This document shows, piece by piece, positions 17,009 through 26,446 of a stretch of 64,000 nucleotides of DNA. The DNA is taken from positions 62,001 through 126,000 of the forward strand of contig KI259834.1 of assembly GCA_000467935.1 (NCBI GenBank). Direction: 5' to 3'. The position numbers and the translations under genes were made by a program. This DNA is from Peptostreptococcaceae bacterium oral taxon 113 str. W5053 (GTDB lineage Bacteria > Bacillota > Clostridia > Tissierellales > Peptoniphilaceae). A model generated the notes under the pieces. That model made no database searches. It had not been told where the DNA came from and saw only the letters and a list, made by a program, of their open reading frames with translations. Positions within the stretch are counted from its first letter, which is position 1, and the number at the start of each line of letters is the position of its first letter.

Positions 17009-18158
17009 GGATTTTACAGAGCCTATATGGTTAAAAAGATATCTTATGAAAGAAGAAGATTGGCAGTTTCACGAAGTAAGACATAGTAAAAATGTTGGGT
17101 TTATAAATAGAAAGAACAATAACATAAGTGGGCATCATTTCTCGTTTGGAAGATTCGATTATAATAATGAATTAAAAGCTATTTACGAATACATGGAAAG
17201 ATATACCTGTTCAGAAACAAAATATGAGGATACAAAGCTATATAGAACTAATGAAATTCGATATCTTGACTTTAATGATCTTGGATTTAAATGGCTAAAA
17301 AAAGATTTCTCTTACTCGGGAAGAGCTGAATTTGTAGAAGCCAAAAGTCTGAAAACAGGACTTACGCATCTTGTTCCAACTGTGTTTGCATATTATTTGA
17401 AAAACGACTTTAAACAGTGGAAAAATTTTGAGGGGAACTCTAATGGAAATGCAGTTGGCTTAAGTATAGAGGATGCGATAGAAAGAGGGTTGTTGGAATT
17501 TATAGAGAGAGATAAGTTTATTCGATATTGGTATTTATCTGATGGCAATATATTAAAGATAGTTGACATAGATCCTGTTATGGAGAATAGATTGAAATAT
17601 TTCCGTCAAAATGAATATCAAGTTGATTTTTTTATGATTAATAATAAACCTGAAAATATATATTCTGTATGGTGCCTAATTAGAAGCACCAATATTAAAA
17701 ATAGTTTCTTTTCAGTAAGTGGGTTAGGAGCAGGATTGAGTCTGAAATGTGCCATGGAAAGTGCATTTGTTGAAGTAGCAGGAATGTATTTTTCACAGAA
17801 GGATATTAAAAGAGATGTTTTTAAAAGGGAGGATGAGAAGTTGGTAAAAAATATTTTGAATGAAAACTTAAAGGTATATCTCTCTTATGATGTAATGGAA
17901 ATACTTAATAATCTTATAGATAGTACAGCAGGTATTCAGACAGCGAAAAATGCAGAAGAAGAGGAAGGGACACTCAAAGAAAGAGCGTTAAGGTATTATA
18001 AGGATATCCTTTATATACCTATAAGACATAGAATTTTAGATGATTTAGGGTTACATGCAGCGAAGGTTACTTGTTTAGGTGGTAATAATATGTATTTTAA
18101 CTGTAGTGAAGAAGTTCTAAGAGGAGCTAAATTAGGAATTATATGTCCGCTTGCATAG
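17001..18158 (+). CDS. YcaO cyclodehydratase
   Basis: This 385-residue YcaO-domain enzyme activates backbone amides with ATP to cyclise Cys (or Ser/Thr) to azolines. Conserved ATP/Mg-binding stretches are visible: ELKAIYEYMERYTC (~54-68), SNGNAVGLSIEDAIERGLLE with FIERD (~146-170) and SGLGAGLSLKCAMESAFVEVAG (~240). The C-terminus ends ICPLA rather than the Pro-rich PxPxP tail of many azoline-forming YcaOs. The core's two Cys at 46-47 are the obvious substrates. It overlaps the ocin-ThiF-like gene by 8 bases. Confidence 0.9.
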   Translation: MNKDFTEPIWLKRYLMKEEDWQFHEVRHSKNVGFINRKNNNISGHHFSFGRFDYNNELKAIYEYMERYTCSETKYEDTKLYRTNEIRYLDFNDLGFKWLKKDFSYSGRAEFVEAKSLKTGLTHLVPTVFAYYLKNDFKQWKNFEGNSNGNAVGLSIEDAIERGLLEFIERDKFIRYWYLSDGNILKIVDIDPVMENRLKYFRQNEYQVDFFMINNKPENIYSVWCLIRSTNIKNSFFSVSGLGAGLSLKCAMESAFVEVAGMYFSQKDIKRDVFKREDEKLVKNILNENLKVYLSYDVMEILNNLIDSTAGIQTAKNAEEEEGTLKERALRYYKDILYIPIRHRILDDLGLHAAKVTCLGGNNMYFNCSEEVLRGAKLGIICPLA

Positions 18159-18175
18159 GATGGGAGGTGTAATAA

Positions 18176-19279
18176 ATGCTGTATTTGGAAGAAGATTTAA
18201 TAAGTGATATTTCATATTTTAGTGGGGATGATACAAAACCACAAATTAAAAATGAATATGAAAAAATTGGTAAAAAAATAGATAAAAACATATTTTTTGA
18301 TGAGTACGAGAATCAAATTCTTGATTTAAATACAGTAATAAGAGTAGATAACTACCTGAGGACTCCGTATAGCATACATATGTCTTATCCATCTGCAAGA
18401 AGCTTGTACACTATAAAGCTATATATTCAAAAAGAAGAATATTTGCTAACAAAAGATTTTTGGAAAAATAAGGAAGTAATCAAGACGGAACCTTCTTTTT
18501 ATGAGTCTAATAAGTTAAAGAGCGGTGATATTGTTATAGAGCTTTTGGAATTTAAAGATAAGCATTATCCAAGTATATTTAAAACTTTACAGAATTTGGA
18601 AGTTGGACATCTTTTATATAACATAGCGGTTTTAGCAGATATATATGGTTATGAGTATGAAATAGATAACAAGTTTTTAAATATTCTTGTGCTTAAACAA
18701 AAAAGAGTTTTTTATAATTTGAAAAAAAACGAGGAAATTGCTGAATTTTGGGAGCGAGCAGAACATAGGACTAGTGGGAAATATTATGGAGGGTTAATAA
18801 ATTTTGATTTAAATCATGAAGAATATAGATATTTTCCTAATAGATGCACTAAAATTAAGTGTATAAAATTTGATAAAAAGATAATAGAAAGTGTGAAGAC
18901 AATAGTATTTATAAATGATGATAACAGCTTTATAAATAAGGAATATGGACTTGTATTGGAATACAGCTATTTAATGAAAGAGTATAATTATATAAATGCA
19001 AGGACTATGTCACAGATAACAGTTTTTTTATGCAAATGGAGGAAGCATGAAATGAGGAATTATGCTGAACTTATACAATATATGGGTTTTTTGGCTCAAG
19101 AAATATGTATAAATAATTCAATCACAGGAATTTACAATAGACCTGTGAAACAAATGAATCTTAAGTTTTGGAATAAAGTAATAAAGCAAAATGCCGAATT
19201 TAAAGACTTTATTCCTTTTTATGGAGTTCTTACCGGCAGGGAATCGGTATTATATGCTAAATATAAAAGAGTTCTATAA
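18176..19279 (+). CDS. SagB-type FMN azoline dehydrogenase
   Basis: This 367-residue nitroreductase-fold protein has YPSARSLYTIKLYI (~70-83), the SagB counterpart of YPSAGxLyPxxly. Later it has HRTSGKYYGGL and a C-terminal GFLAQEICINNSITGIYNRP helix. It would oxidise azolines to thiazoles with FMN. A GGGAGG site precedes the ATG, 17 bases after the YcaO stop. It is the last of the overlapping or closely spaced biosynthetic genes. Confidence 0.85.
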   Translation: MLYLEEDLISDISYFSGDDTKPQIKNEYEKIGKKIDKNIFFDEYENQILDLNTVIRVDNYLRTPYSIHMSYPSARSLYTIKLYIQKEEYLLTKDFWKNKEVIKTEPSFYESNKLKSGDIVIELLEFKDKHYPSIFKTLQNLEVGHLLYNIAVLADIYGYEYEIDNKFLNILVLKQKRVFYNLKKNEEIAEFWERAEHRTSGKYYGGLINFDLNHEEYRYFPNRCTKIKCIKFDKKIIESVKTIVFINDDNSFINKEYGLVLEYSYLMKEYNYINARTMSQITVFLCKWRKHEMRNYAELIQYMGFLAQEICINNSITGIYNRPVKQMNLKFWNKVIKQNAEFKDFIPFYGVLTGRESVLYAKYKRVL

Positions 19280-19362
19280 AAAATATAAAAAACAGGTTTT
19301 GGTATGTTTTTTCTTAAATCCGTCGGATATAATAAGCACATCAAAAAAATAAGAAAGGGGAA

Positions 19363-20946
19363 TTGTATAATAGTATGAAGAAAGAATCCTTGAAAGCTAA
19401 ATTGAATATGAAGATGTATAAAAGCGGGGGAAAATGGTGGAAGGCGATTATATTGACCGTATTATCGGCATTGGAAACTCCATTTAATACAGGGACGTAT
19501 GCATTGTTTTTTTTACTTATACAACAACGGAGAATGGAGTGGCTCCTTCCGTTTGTAGGGGCTTATATAGCGACCTATATTCTTATATTGTGGTTGAATA
19601 AGGAAGCGGTAAAGGCTGTAAATAACTATAAAGCCGAAGTTACCACAGAGATTAAGGTTGCCTGTATTAAAAATGCAATAGCGGAAGGGGTGGACCCGGG
19701 AGCGGTTATTTCTTTCATAGATAACGATTTAAAGTTGGTTATGGAAAATTATTTCGGCAATATAATAAAGATTGTGAAGAGTGTGGCGGTGGTCGTATTT
19801 ACACTTATGCTTACCCTAAGCAGCAACTGGATTTTTGCATTGATTTATTTTGTTATCGGTTTACTGCCGCTAAAACTTAGTAAGTTTATCGGCACAAAGA
19901 CGATGGAAACAACTGAGCAATATACAAACAGCATAGGGAAAACAACTGCTCTTATAAAGGATATCATCAAAAATAAAGGAACGATTCTTAATTATAACCG
20001 AATTGAAGACGCTCTCAAGCGAGCGATGCGTTCTATATTTAAGAGTGAAAAGGATTTTGCACAAGCAAATAATGCTGTGGAGTTTGTAGGTTTATACATG
20101 AATGTTCTGTATGTTATTGTAAATATTATACCAATCGCTATAGGGATATATATGGGAATTAAAGGTTATATAACCATACCCGCTTTCATTGCGGTGCAGT
20201 ATTCGAGCGGATGGATTGTCGGTTCTTTAGGGCAGGTAGCTGGACTTATGGCTGTACTTAAGTCTACGGAACCTGTAAGAGAAAAGATAATAAACTTTAA
20301 GGATATCGTTATACCGAACGAAAAGGATATAGAAGATGTAAAGAAAATAGAGTTCAAAGAAGTGGATTTTGCTTATAGTGAAGATAAAAAAATCATTAAA
20401 AAGCTTTCATTTAAAACGGAAAAAGGCGGTAAAATGTTGATACAGGGAGCGAGCGGAAGCGGAAAGAGTACCATACTAAGGCTTATAAGCGGTGAACTGT
20501 TTCCCGATTCGGGGAAGGTGTTATTAAACGACAGAGAACTTAAAAACAAGAGGCTCGGTTTCGTATCACAGAACCCGGCTGTATTTAACGAAAGTTTAAG
20601 ATACAATATCACACTTGGTAAAGATTTTAATGAAACGCAGATAAAAAAGGCGGTAGAGGGAGCGGGACTTGTCGACTTTGTGGAGGAGCATGGGTTAGAT
20701 TATCTTATAGAAGATGAGGGAGGCAATATTTCAGGAGGCCAAAAACAGAGAATAGAGATTGCGAGAGCTTTGCTTTATAATTGTTCTGTGTTGCTTGTCG
20801 ATGAAGGAACTTCGGCGCTTGACAAAGATACGGCGGATAAAGTGCACAATACAATTTTGGGGCTTGGAAAAACAGTGGTGGAGGTTGCACATTATATTCC
20901 GGATGAAGTAAAGGTTAAGTTTGATACTGTATTAGAGTTGGAATAG
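19363..20946 (+). CDS. ABC exporter (fused permease-ATPase)
   Basis: The product has about 523-527 residues (TTG at 19363 or ATG at 19375; GGGG at 19357-19360 fits neither spacing well). The N-terminal half has about six hydrophobic segments and the C-terminal half is an ABC ATPase: Walker A GASGSGKST (~362), signature ISGGQKQR (~456), Walker B VLLVDEGTSALD. It is the likely exporter or self-protection pump of the RiPP. A TATAAT at 19328-19333 suggests its own transcript. Its codon use is less A/T-biased than the biosynthetic genes, so it may have a different origin. Confidence 0.85.
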   Translation: MYNSMKKESLKAKLNMKMYKSGGKWWKAIILTVLSALETPFNTGTYALFFLLIQQRRMEWLLPFVGAYIATYILILWLNKEAVKAVNNYKAEVTTEIKVACIKNAIAEGVDPGAVISFIDNDLKLVMENYFGNIIKIVKSVAVVVFTLMLTLSSNWIFALIYFVIGLLPLKLSKFIGTKTMETTEQYTNSIGKTTALIKDIIKNKGTILNYNRIEDALKRAMRSIFKSEKDFAQANNAVEFVGLYMNVLYVIVNIIPIAIGIYMGIKGYITIPAFIAVQYSSGWIVGSLGQVAGLMAVLKSTEPVREKIINFKDIVIPNEKDIEDVKKIEFKEVDFAYSEDKKIIKKLSFKTEKGGKMLIQGASGSGKSTILRLISGELFPDSGKVLLNDRELKNKRLGFVSQNPAVFNESLRYNITLGKDFNETQIKKAVEGAGLVDFVEEHGLDYLIEDEGGNISGGQKQRIEIARALLYNCSVLLVDEGTSALDKDTADKVHNTILGLGKTVVEVAHYIPDEVKVKFDTVLELE

Positions 20947-21096
20947 TGGAATAAAATCAAGCGTAAATTTTCGTGTAGTGTTATAATTGATGTGAGACAA
21001 GAAAATAAAAAAGAGAGAAAATCCTATATAAAGGTTGAGAGAAGCCATAGAAATGATAATGAGAGATTTTATTGTAAGATAGCCTTCTATTCATAA

Positions 21097-21303
21097 GATG
21101 ATCTAATTGAGCAAATGAAAAAATATTTATATCACTCTAACCGCAATAAAATGGATGTTGACAAATATACTCGATGGATTTCCAGGAGCATTAAAATACA
21201 TGATGAATGTGGTGAATGTCCGTATCTCCCTATTTGCGGGTTTGGATGTGCCAATTTCAGTGATCAGAATAACGGAGATATTAATAAATGTGGCTTGCAA
21301 TAA
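21097..21303 (+). pseudogene. Remnant of a radical SAM/SPASM protein (C-terminal end)
   Basis: About 68 codons remain, preceded by an in-frame stop. They contain CGECPYLPICGFGCANF and a final KCG, the CxxC…PxCxxGC…C pattern of SPASM auxiliary iron-sulfur domains in peptide-modifying radical SAM enzymes. The catalytic CxxxCxxC barrel is absent. It indicates that a second RiPP-type maturase once sat next to the exporter. Confidence 0.65.
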
Positions 21304-21364
21304 AACCAAGTGGAACTGTGATGATCAAATGAGATTCATTACAGAAAATAAGAGGTAAATATTG

Positions 21365-21835
21365 ATGAAGACAATCGATTACAAAGTTGCGGATGCCGTT
21401 CTGTTACCCATCCTATTTTTAACAGTTAAACTATTTGACAAATATGCGTTTGGAATACTTGAATCCAATAAAGATAGCATTCTTATAGCGATAGGAGTTT
21501 CACTAATACTTTTTAGTTTGTGTATCCATAGGTTCTTTTTCAGACCTTCACATAAAGAAATTGTAAGGCTATGGAAAAAGGGATGGAACATAACAGGATA
21601 TTATTCAAGGCTCTCGCTTAGTAACGAAGAGATATATCATCAATCCTATAGGATGTGGCTCAAATACAGTTTTATATTCCTCTTGGTTGAGTTGTCCGGA
21701 CTGTTCATGGTATATGGATTAAATAATTGTTTTTTGACAACGAATATGTTTTTCACCCATGTTACGATGAGTTTTATATCGCCAATCGTTGCATGGATTA
21801 TAACACGGATAAAAGAGAAGAAATATGAAAAATAG
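21365..21835 (+). CDS. Hypothetical four-helix membrane protein
   Basis: The product has 156 residues with hydrophobic stretches near residues 10-25, 40-55, 100-120 and 125-145, and a basic C-terminus. AGAGG lies 8 bases before the ATG. It overlaps the following broken ABC gene by 11 bases, so it belonged to that operon. Small membrane proteins beside RiPP ABC genes are often immunity or transport helpers, but no family was recognised. Confidence 0.5.
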   Translation: MKTIDYKVADAVLLPILFLTVKLFDKYAFGILESNKDSILIAIGVSLILFSLCIHRFFFRPSHKEIVRLWKKGWNITGYYSRLSLSNEEIYHQSYRMWLKYSFIFLLVELSGLFMVYGLNNCFLTTNMFFTHVTMSFISPIVAWIITRIKEKKYEK

Positions 21836-22477
21836 CAGACATTTTATTCGTGATTTGTTTTTTGCATGCACATATATTTTTAAGATTAGTCCGCTTTATG
21901 TGTTTCTAACTATATTTTCTGCAATATTCAATTCGGCATATAATTTATTCAATATAGTTATCATTAAAGCTATAATAGATTCTATGCAATCCGGTGAATA
22001 TAGATTATTTTATTTTTATTTAATTCTGATTTTTGGAATAGGGATTATAACCATGTTAATTAATACCATTTTAAGTAATATAGTTATTCCAAAAGTTTTG
22101 AATAAAATAAAAAATCAAATACAAAAACATATTTTTAGTGGATATATGAAATATGATTATGAACATGTTAATAATAAAAAATTTTACGATCAATATTATT
22201 CTATTTTAGAAAATAGTGAAAATTCATTTACATCAACAACAAGTGCATTAGGAGAACTTATTACCAGTACTATAACTATATTAGGGGTCGCTTACCTAGT
22301 TTTCTGTTATAATTATATGATTATGCTTATCATTTTAGGATTGGTGGTACTATCATTCATTTGTTCTATGAAATCAGAAAAAAGCAGTATTTATTCAAAG
22401 AATTTACAACCGTGCTGAAAAGAAAAGTAGATTATATAAGACGTATTTTTTATATGCCGGACTATTTCAAAGATTGA
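21825..22477 (+). pseudogene. Truncated, frameshifted ABC exporter
   Basis: The first ~190 codons encode an ABC exporter transmembrane domain (five hydrophobic helices; HIFSGYMKYDYEHVNNKKFYDQYY is typical of the coupling-helix region). The frame breaks at about 22405. Neighbouring frames continue with YNRAEKK and then KVDYIRRIFYMPDYFKD before a stop at 22477. No ATPase domain follows. Frameshifts plus loss of the nucleotide-binding half make it non-functional. Confidence 0.75.
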
Positions 22478-22782
22478 AGAGTAAATGATACTAATGTATT
22501 TTATAGTTTTCCACCTACCTCAATACCTATAGTAAATGTTAGAATCAAGATAGCGCTTATCCGTTAAGATATAGCTTGCCTTACTATACTGTTTTAGTTT
22601 CACATATAATTCTTCAACTGCTCTTACCGGATTATTTATATGTAACAAGTGATGTTTACAGAACCGGGGGCGTTTCAAATAGAGTTTATACAAGATATGA
22701 AAATGAATACTGCTTAGATTCTGTATGTACACAATATATCGGTTTTTGGACATTTATAAAACGATGAGAAGAGTACGAAAAA
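22478..22782. other. Degenerate non-coding stretch
   Basis: The segment follows the broken ABC gene. Short open frames occur on both strands, but none has a convincing start site or family signature. It is probably decayed coding sequence. Confidence 0.4.
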
Positions 22783-23000
22783 ATGAAGTTGATTAAGCGA
22801 GAACTATTGTGCGTATCGTTTTGGTGTTCGGTATACAAATTATAGTCGGTTTTCTGATTGCATATTTTTCCAACAGACCTTGGAATTTAAAAGATTTTAT
22901 ATCCAATTATGGATTTATTGCATTCTGGAGTGCTTATTTGATTTGTATAACAGGGATCAGCATTGTTCAGCAAATCAACTCAAAACAAGATAGAAAATAA
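22783..23000 (+). pseudogene. Small two-helix membrane protein, frameshifted
   Basis: An ATG at 22783 begins MKLIKRELL; a two-base slip at about 22810 moves into a frame reading RIVLVFGIQIIVGFLIAYF and then IAFWSAYLICITGISIVQQI to a stop at 23000. Joined, this gives a ~72-residue protein with two membrane helices. The broken frame and decayed neighbours suggest a pseudogene. Confidence 0.4.
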
Positions 23001-23119
23001 AAATCTTTCGTTTTAGGAAGAGTTATGCAAGTCGATCTTATATAAAGAAAAGGGCTATCGAAATTTGTATAAAATCAGATAGTACAGAAGCAGGGATTAA
23101 AAAAAACAACAGGTATTTA

Positions 23120-23169
23120 AAACTGCCCCCAAAAAGTTGCACTTAAAAACAACTTTTTGGGGACAGTTT
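23120..23169. terminator. Long inverted repeat, bidirectional terminator or IS end
   Basis: A 20-bp stem with one mismatch (AAACTGCCCCCAAAAAGTTG against its complement at 23150-23169) has a 10-base loop. It closes the decayed zone and lies downstream of the minus-strand ABC-2 permease. It is longer than an ordinary terminator and could be a leftover insertion-sequence end. Confidence 0.6.
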
Positions 23170-23236
23170 ATTTGTCCTGTCGTCTTTTCATTCAGTGTCT
23201 TGACTTTAAAAGCTTGTGTTTGCCGACACAAGTTTT

Positions 23237-24004
23237 TTAAAGATCGCCTTTTCTTCCCCGAACTTTAAAAGAGATAAGAAGAATCAAGAGGCTGATAGCT
23301 CCGAAAAAAATCAGAGATTGAATTAAAGGACCGAAGTTATAGCTTTTGCCCATCCAAAAGTCCACAAAATTATTTTGCATATGACTGAGAGGAATCAGTT
23401 TGGCAATGCTTTGGAGGAACTTGGGCAAATCTTTATTGGAGATCCCCATCATTCCGCTTAGAATCATAAGGATAAAGTAAATGCCCATAACGATGCCGTA
23501 GGTGATGCCGAACTTGCGAATCCAATTGGCGATGCCGTGAGCCATAATCAGGAAAAAAGCGGACAAAAGATAGAGAATCAGAATCCATGCAACGGCTCCT
23601 GTCAAAGTGGGCTTGGCAATATTCAGAGTAAGCAAAGTTCCGACTAAATACAGAACAACACAAAAGGTCAAAAAAACATAATTGGCTGCCAGTTTTCCGA
23701 GAAAAAGGCGTTTTTGAGAAATTCCATACAGACTGAGTCTTGTGGGAACATCCTTTTCCAATTCGTTGGCATAGGTGGCTGCATAACCTAAAAACAAAGT
23801 GGCCAAGGGAATAATCATGGACATGCCGATAAATAGAGAAGTCAATGCTTCACTTTGCATATCGGCAGGAGCCTGTTTTCGAATGGAAATAGCAATCACA
23901 TTGGAAAGGAGGATGGGAAATAGGCATCCGAAGAAAAACGAATAGCCGTTATATAAATTGTTTAGCAGTTCATATTTCATCAAATATTTAAAATTACGTT
24001 TCAT
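23237..24004 (-). CDS. ABC-2 type permease
   Basis: This 255-residue protein has six hydrophobic segments in ABC-2 permease order (cytoplasmic MKRNFKYLMKYELLNNLYN start; LFLGYAATYANELEKDVPTRLSLYGIS coupling loop; ILSGMMGIS near the fifth helix). It pairs with the ATPase ending 3 bases upstream. The module lies in one minus-strand unit with a kinase and regulator, the layout of Firmicute export and resistance systems induced by peptide antibiotics. Confidence 0.88.
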   Translation of the reverse strand: MKRNFKYLMKYELLNNLYNGYSFFFGCLFPILLSNVIAISIRKQAPADMQSEALTSLFIGMSMIIPLATLFLGYAATYANELEKDVPTRLSLYGISQKRLFLGKLAANYVFLTFCVVLYLVGTLLTLNIAKPTLTGAVAWILILYLLSAFFLIMAHGIANWIRKFGITYGIVMGIYFILMILSGMMGISNKDLPKFLQSIAKLIPLSHMQNNFVDFWMGKSYNFGPLIQSLIFFGAISLLILLISFKVRGRKGDL

Positions 24005-24007
24005 TGT

Positions 24008-24874
24008 TTAAACCTCCTTATAAAAAGCCGCTTTGGCGTTGATGGTCATAATTTCAATATCATTATTGCTGCGGCGGTAATTGATATTGTTTTGTGAAAG
24101 TTTTTTGGTGATTTGGGATTCTTCCTCTTCGTTTTGACAGCCGAAGACGATTTTGTTTATCGGTCCATGTAATACGGAATGTTTCTTTTCCAAAGTTTGA
24201 CTTAAATCGGTTCTATCACAGATGATAATCGCATTTCCGCAATATTTTCGGAACAATTCTTCCCGTTTGCCGTAATCAATAACTTTACCGTTGTCCAAGA
24301 AGAGAATTTTGTTGACCAGATTATCCAATTCTGCATAATAATGGGATGTAATCAAAACAGTGGATTGTCTTTGTGCATACCATTCGGATAATTTGTCCAT
24401 CAGACGTTGTCTGGTTTCAAAATCCAGACCGGAAGTGACTTCGTCGAAAAGAGTCAGAGGGCTTTCCTGGCATAAAACCAGGATAAGGGTTAAGCGTTGT
24501 TTTTGTCCGCCGGAAAGATGTTTCCATCGCTTTTTTAAACATTCTTCAAATTCAAAAAATTGAATCATTTCCTGTACCAAAGGATTTTCTTTAATGGGAC
24601 CGCCGATAATCATCTCGAGGATAATGCGGATAGGTACCGTTTCGATATAATCATTTTGCTGCATATGCACCGCAATTTTCTCCGGAGAAATATCTCGGAC
24701 GATTTTTCCCCGGTAATTGACCATGCCTAAAACAGCCTTTAACAGCGTAGTTTTACCGGCGCCGTTACTTCCGATAATCCCTACCCGATCGCCGTCGAGA
24801 ATTTCTATATCTCGTCCTAAATCCAAGGCAAGCTTACTTTTAAATCGTACTTGAACATCTTCTAATCGCAACAT
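24008..24874 (-). CDS. ABC transporter ATP-binding protein
   Basis: This 288-residue ATPase has Walker A GSNGAGKTT, signature LSGGQKQRL, Walker B TLFDEVTSGLD and H-loop ITSHYYAELD. The last ~70 residues form a C-terminal extension. It energises the ABC-2 permease. It starts 3 bases after the sensor kinase stop, so all four genes are likely one transcript. Confidence 0.92.
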   Translation of the reverse strand: MLRLEDVQVRFKSKLALDLGRDIEILDGDRVGIIGSNGAGKTTLLKAVLGMVNYRGKIVRDISPEKIAVHMQQNDYIETVPIRIILEMIIGGPIKENPLVQEMIQFFEFEECLKKRWKHLSGGQKQRLTLILVLCQESPLTLFDEVTSGLDFETRQRLMDKLSEWYAQRQSTVLITSHYYAELDNLVNKILFLDNGKVIDYGKREELFRKYCGNAIIICDRTDLSQTLEKKHSVLHGPINKIVFGCQNEEEESQITKKLSQNNINYRRSNNDIEIMTINAKAAFYKEV

Positions 24875-24877
24875 TTT

Positions 24878-26446
24878 TCAACATTCCTTTCTACTTAAAG
24901 TAAATATAACTTGATGATTTTTTGATTGTACTTCAATATACATATTTAATAATTCGGTAAAATATTTCACAATATAAAGACCGAGTCCGTGACCGTCTCC
25001 TTTTTCGTTCCCCGTAACAAAAGGTTCAAAAAGCATGGGCAATATTTCTTTTTCAATTTCTGCCGGACTGTTCATCATACAAATTTCATCTGCGGAAATT
25101 TGAATATCGATTTGCCCTCCCGATTCTGTATAAGAAAGGGCATTTTGGATGAGATTTTCTAAAATCTGATATAAAATTTCTCCGTCGGTTGTCCAAAAAG
25201 CATGTCCGTGAAAAAGGATTTTGATGTTTTTCGATTCCTGATCAATAGCGTGAGCTTGGGATATGCTCTGTATCAGGGCATGTACAGGGATTTTGTCTCG
25301 TGTAGGTTTTTTTGCCAATCGATTCATATGAAGAATCTCGTTAACGATTTTTTTTATGTTGTTTAATTGACTTTTGACCTTAGGGAGATAAGATTCCCGA
25401 TTTGAAAATTTTCCGATTTTGGAAATCATACCGTCCACTAAAAGTTCCGCAGCGGCAATAGGGGTTTTTAACTGATGAGACGAAGCCTTCATAAAAACCT
25501 CTTGTCGTTTGTTTTCGGCTTCCAATTGTCGGAGTGCTTTTTCCTGTTGTAAATAAAGGAGATTTAAAGACTCCGCCAGATGGGCGATTTCGTCTTTTCC
25601 TTCAATTTTTATAAGAGGAATCGGTTCCTTGGTATTTTGTCGTCTGCTGTCGGCATCTTTGGCTAAAGTCATGATAGGATGGATGATTTTTTTTGAATAC
25701 CAGGCGGAAATTGCGAAAGCCAAAAGAATAAGCACAGGTAAAATTACCGGAACGGCACCGAAAACCACCGCTTTAATATCTTTGGTGGTGGGCGTTATTA
25801 CGCTGTTTATACTGATGAGATAATAGTCCGCTTTTTCGGAGAAGCCGAAATAGGAGGTGTATTCCGTTCCGGAATTCGGATTTTCAACAGCAAATTCCGT
25901 TAAGATTGAATTTTTATCGACAAAATAAAATTTTTGCCGTTTCGGTTCAAAATGAAAAGAATCTTTCTTTAAAAGGAGGTCGATTTGAAATTCTTTTTGA
26001 AGCGGTTCGATGAATTTGTTTAAAATATTTTTAAGCTCCTCTTCGGAAAGTCCGAGGGAAAAATCGTTTTGAGAAGATTCGTTAAGGGAAGAATTATTGA
26101 CATCCCATTGGCGAAAATTTTCTCTTAATCGATCCAAAAGTGCTTGAATTTTTTTATCCGTCAACTGAAGTTTCCCCTGAAACGAAAGATGATGGATTTC
26201 CATAGCATAACCTTTTTTAGGAATCTTTAATCCGAAAGAGTTAATCGCATTGTCCCCTTTGATACCGTCAAAATTTTCATTCTTTACAAAGGTTTGATGA
26301 AAACTTAAAGCATGATTTAAATTTTGGCTTATCCGATAATCCATTAACATGGAAGGCAACAAAAAAATCATATAAAGAAAAATGAACAAACCCACAATCA
26401 AAGCGATACACAAGCTGTATAAAAAAGTCTTATTTTTCAGTTTCAT
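24878..26446 (-). CDS. Sensor histidine kinase with large extracellular domain
   Basis: The product has 522 residues. The start at 26446 (MKLKNKTFLY) has GGAGGG 9 bases upstream and overlaps the regulator by 17 bases. A transmembrane segment near residues 10-32, an extracellular sensor of ~200 residues and a second transmembrane segment precede a HAMP-like linker. The HisKA box reads SSHQLKTPIA and the HATPase has NLIQNALSY and GDGHGLGLYIV. The large outer domain differs from the short-loop intramembrane sensing kinases of BceS type, so it may bind a ligand directly. Confidence 0.9.
   Translation of the reverse strand: MKLKNKTFLYSLCIALIVGLFIFLYMIFLLPSMLMDYRISQNLNHALSFHQTFVKNENFDGIKGDNAINSFGLKIPKKGYAMEIHHLSFQGKLQLTDKKIQALLDRLRENFRQWDVNNSSLNESSQNDFSLGLSEEELKNILNKFIEPLQKEFQIDLLLKKDSFHFEPKRQKFYFVDKNSILTEFAVENPNSGTEYTSYFGFSEKADYYLISINSVITPTTKDIKAVVFGAVPVILPVLILLAFAISAWYSKKIIHPIMTLAKDADSRRQNTKEPIPLIKIEGKDEIAHLAESLNLLYLQQEKALRQLEAENKRQEVFMKASSHQLKTPIAAAELLVDGMISKIGKFSNRESYLPKVKSQLNNIKKIVNEILHMNRLAKKPTRDKIPVHALIQSISQAHAIDQESKNIKILFHGHAFWTTDGEILYQILENLIQNALSYTESGGQIDIQISADEICMMNSPAEIEKEILPMLFEPFVTGNEKGDGHGLGLYIVKYFTELLNMYIEVQSKNHQVIFTLSRKEC

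Noticed and set aside
22520..22753. Minus-strand 77-codon open frame in the decayed zone
   Set aside because: No ribosome site, no recognisable family and it sits in degenerate DNA; not enough to call a gene.
10007..23169. Whether the RiPP island is an integrated mobile element with attachment sites
   Set aside because: No integrase, tRNA or matching direct repeats were found at the edges; only the AT-rich composition suggests transfer.
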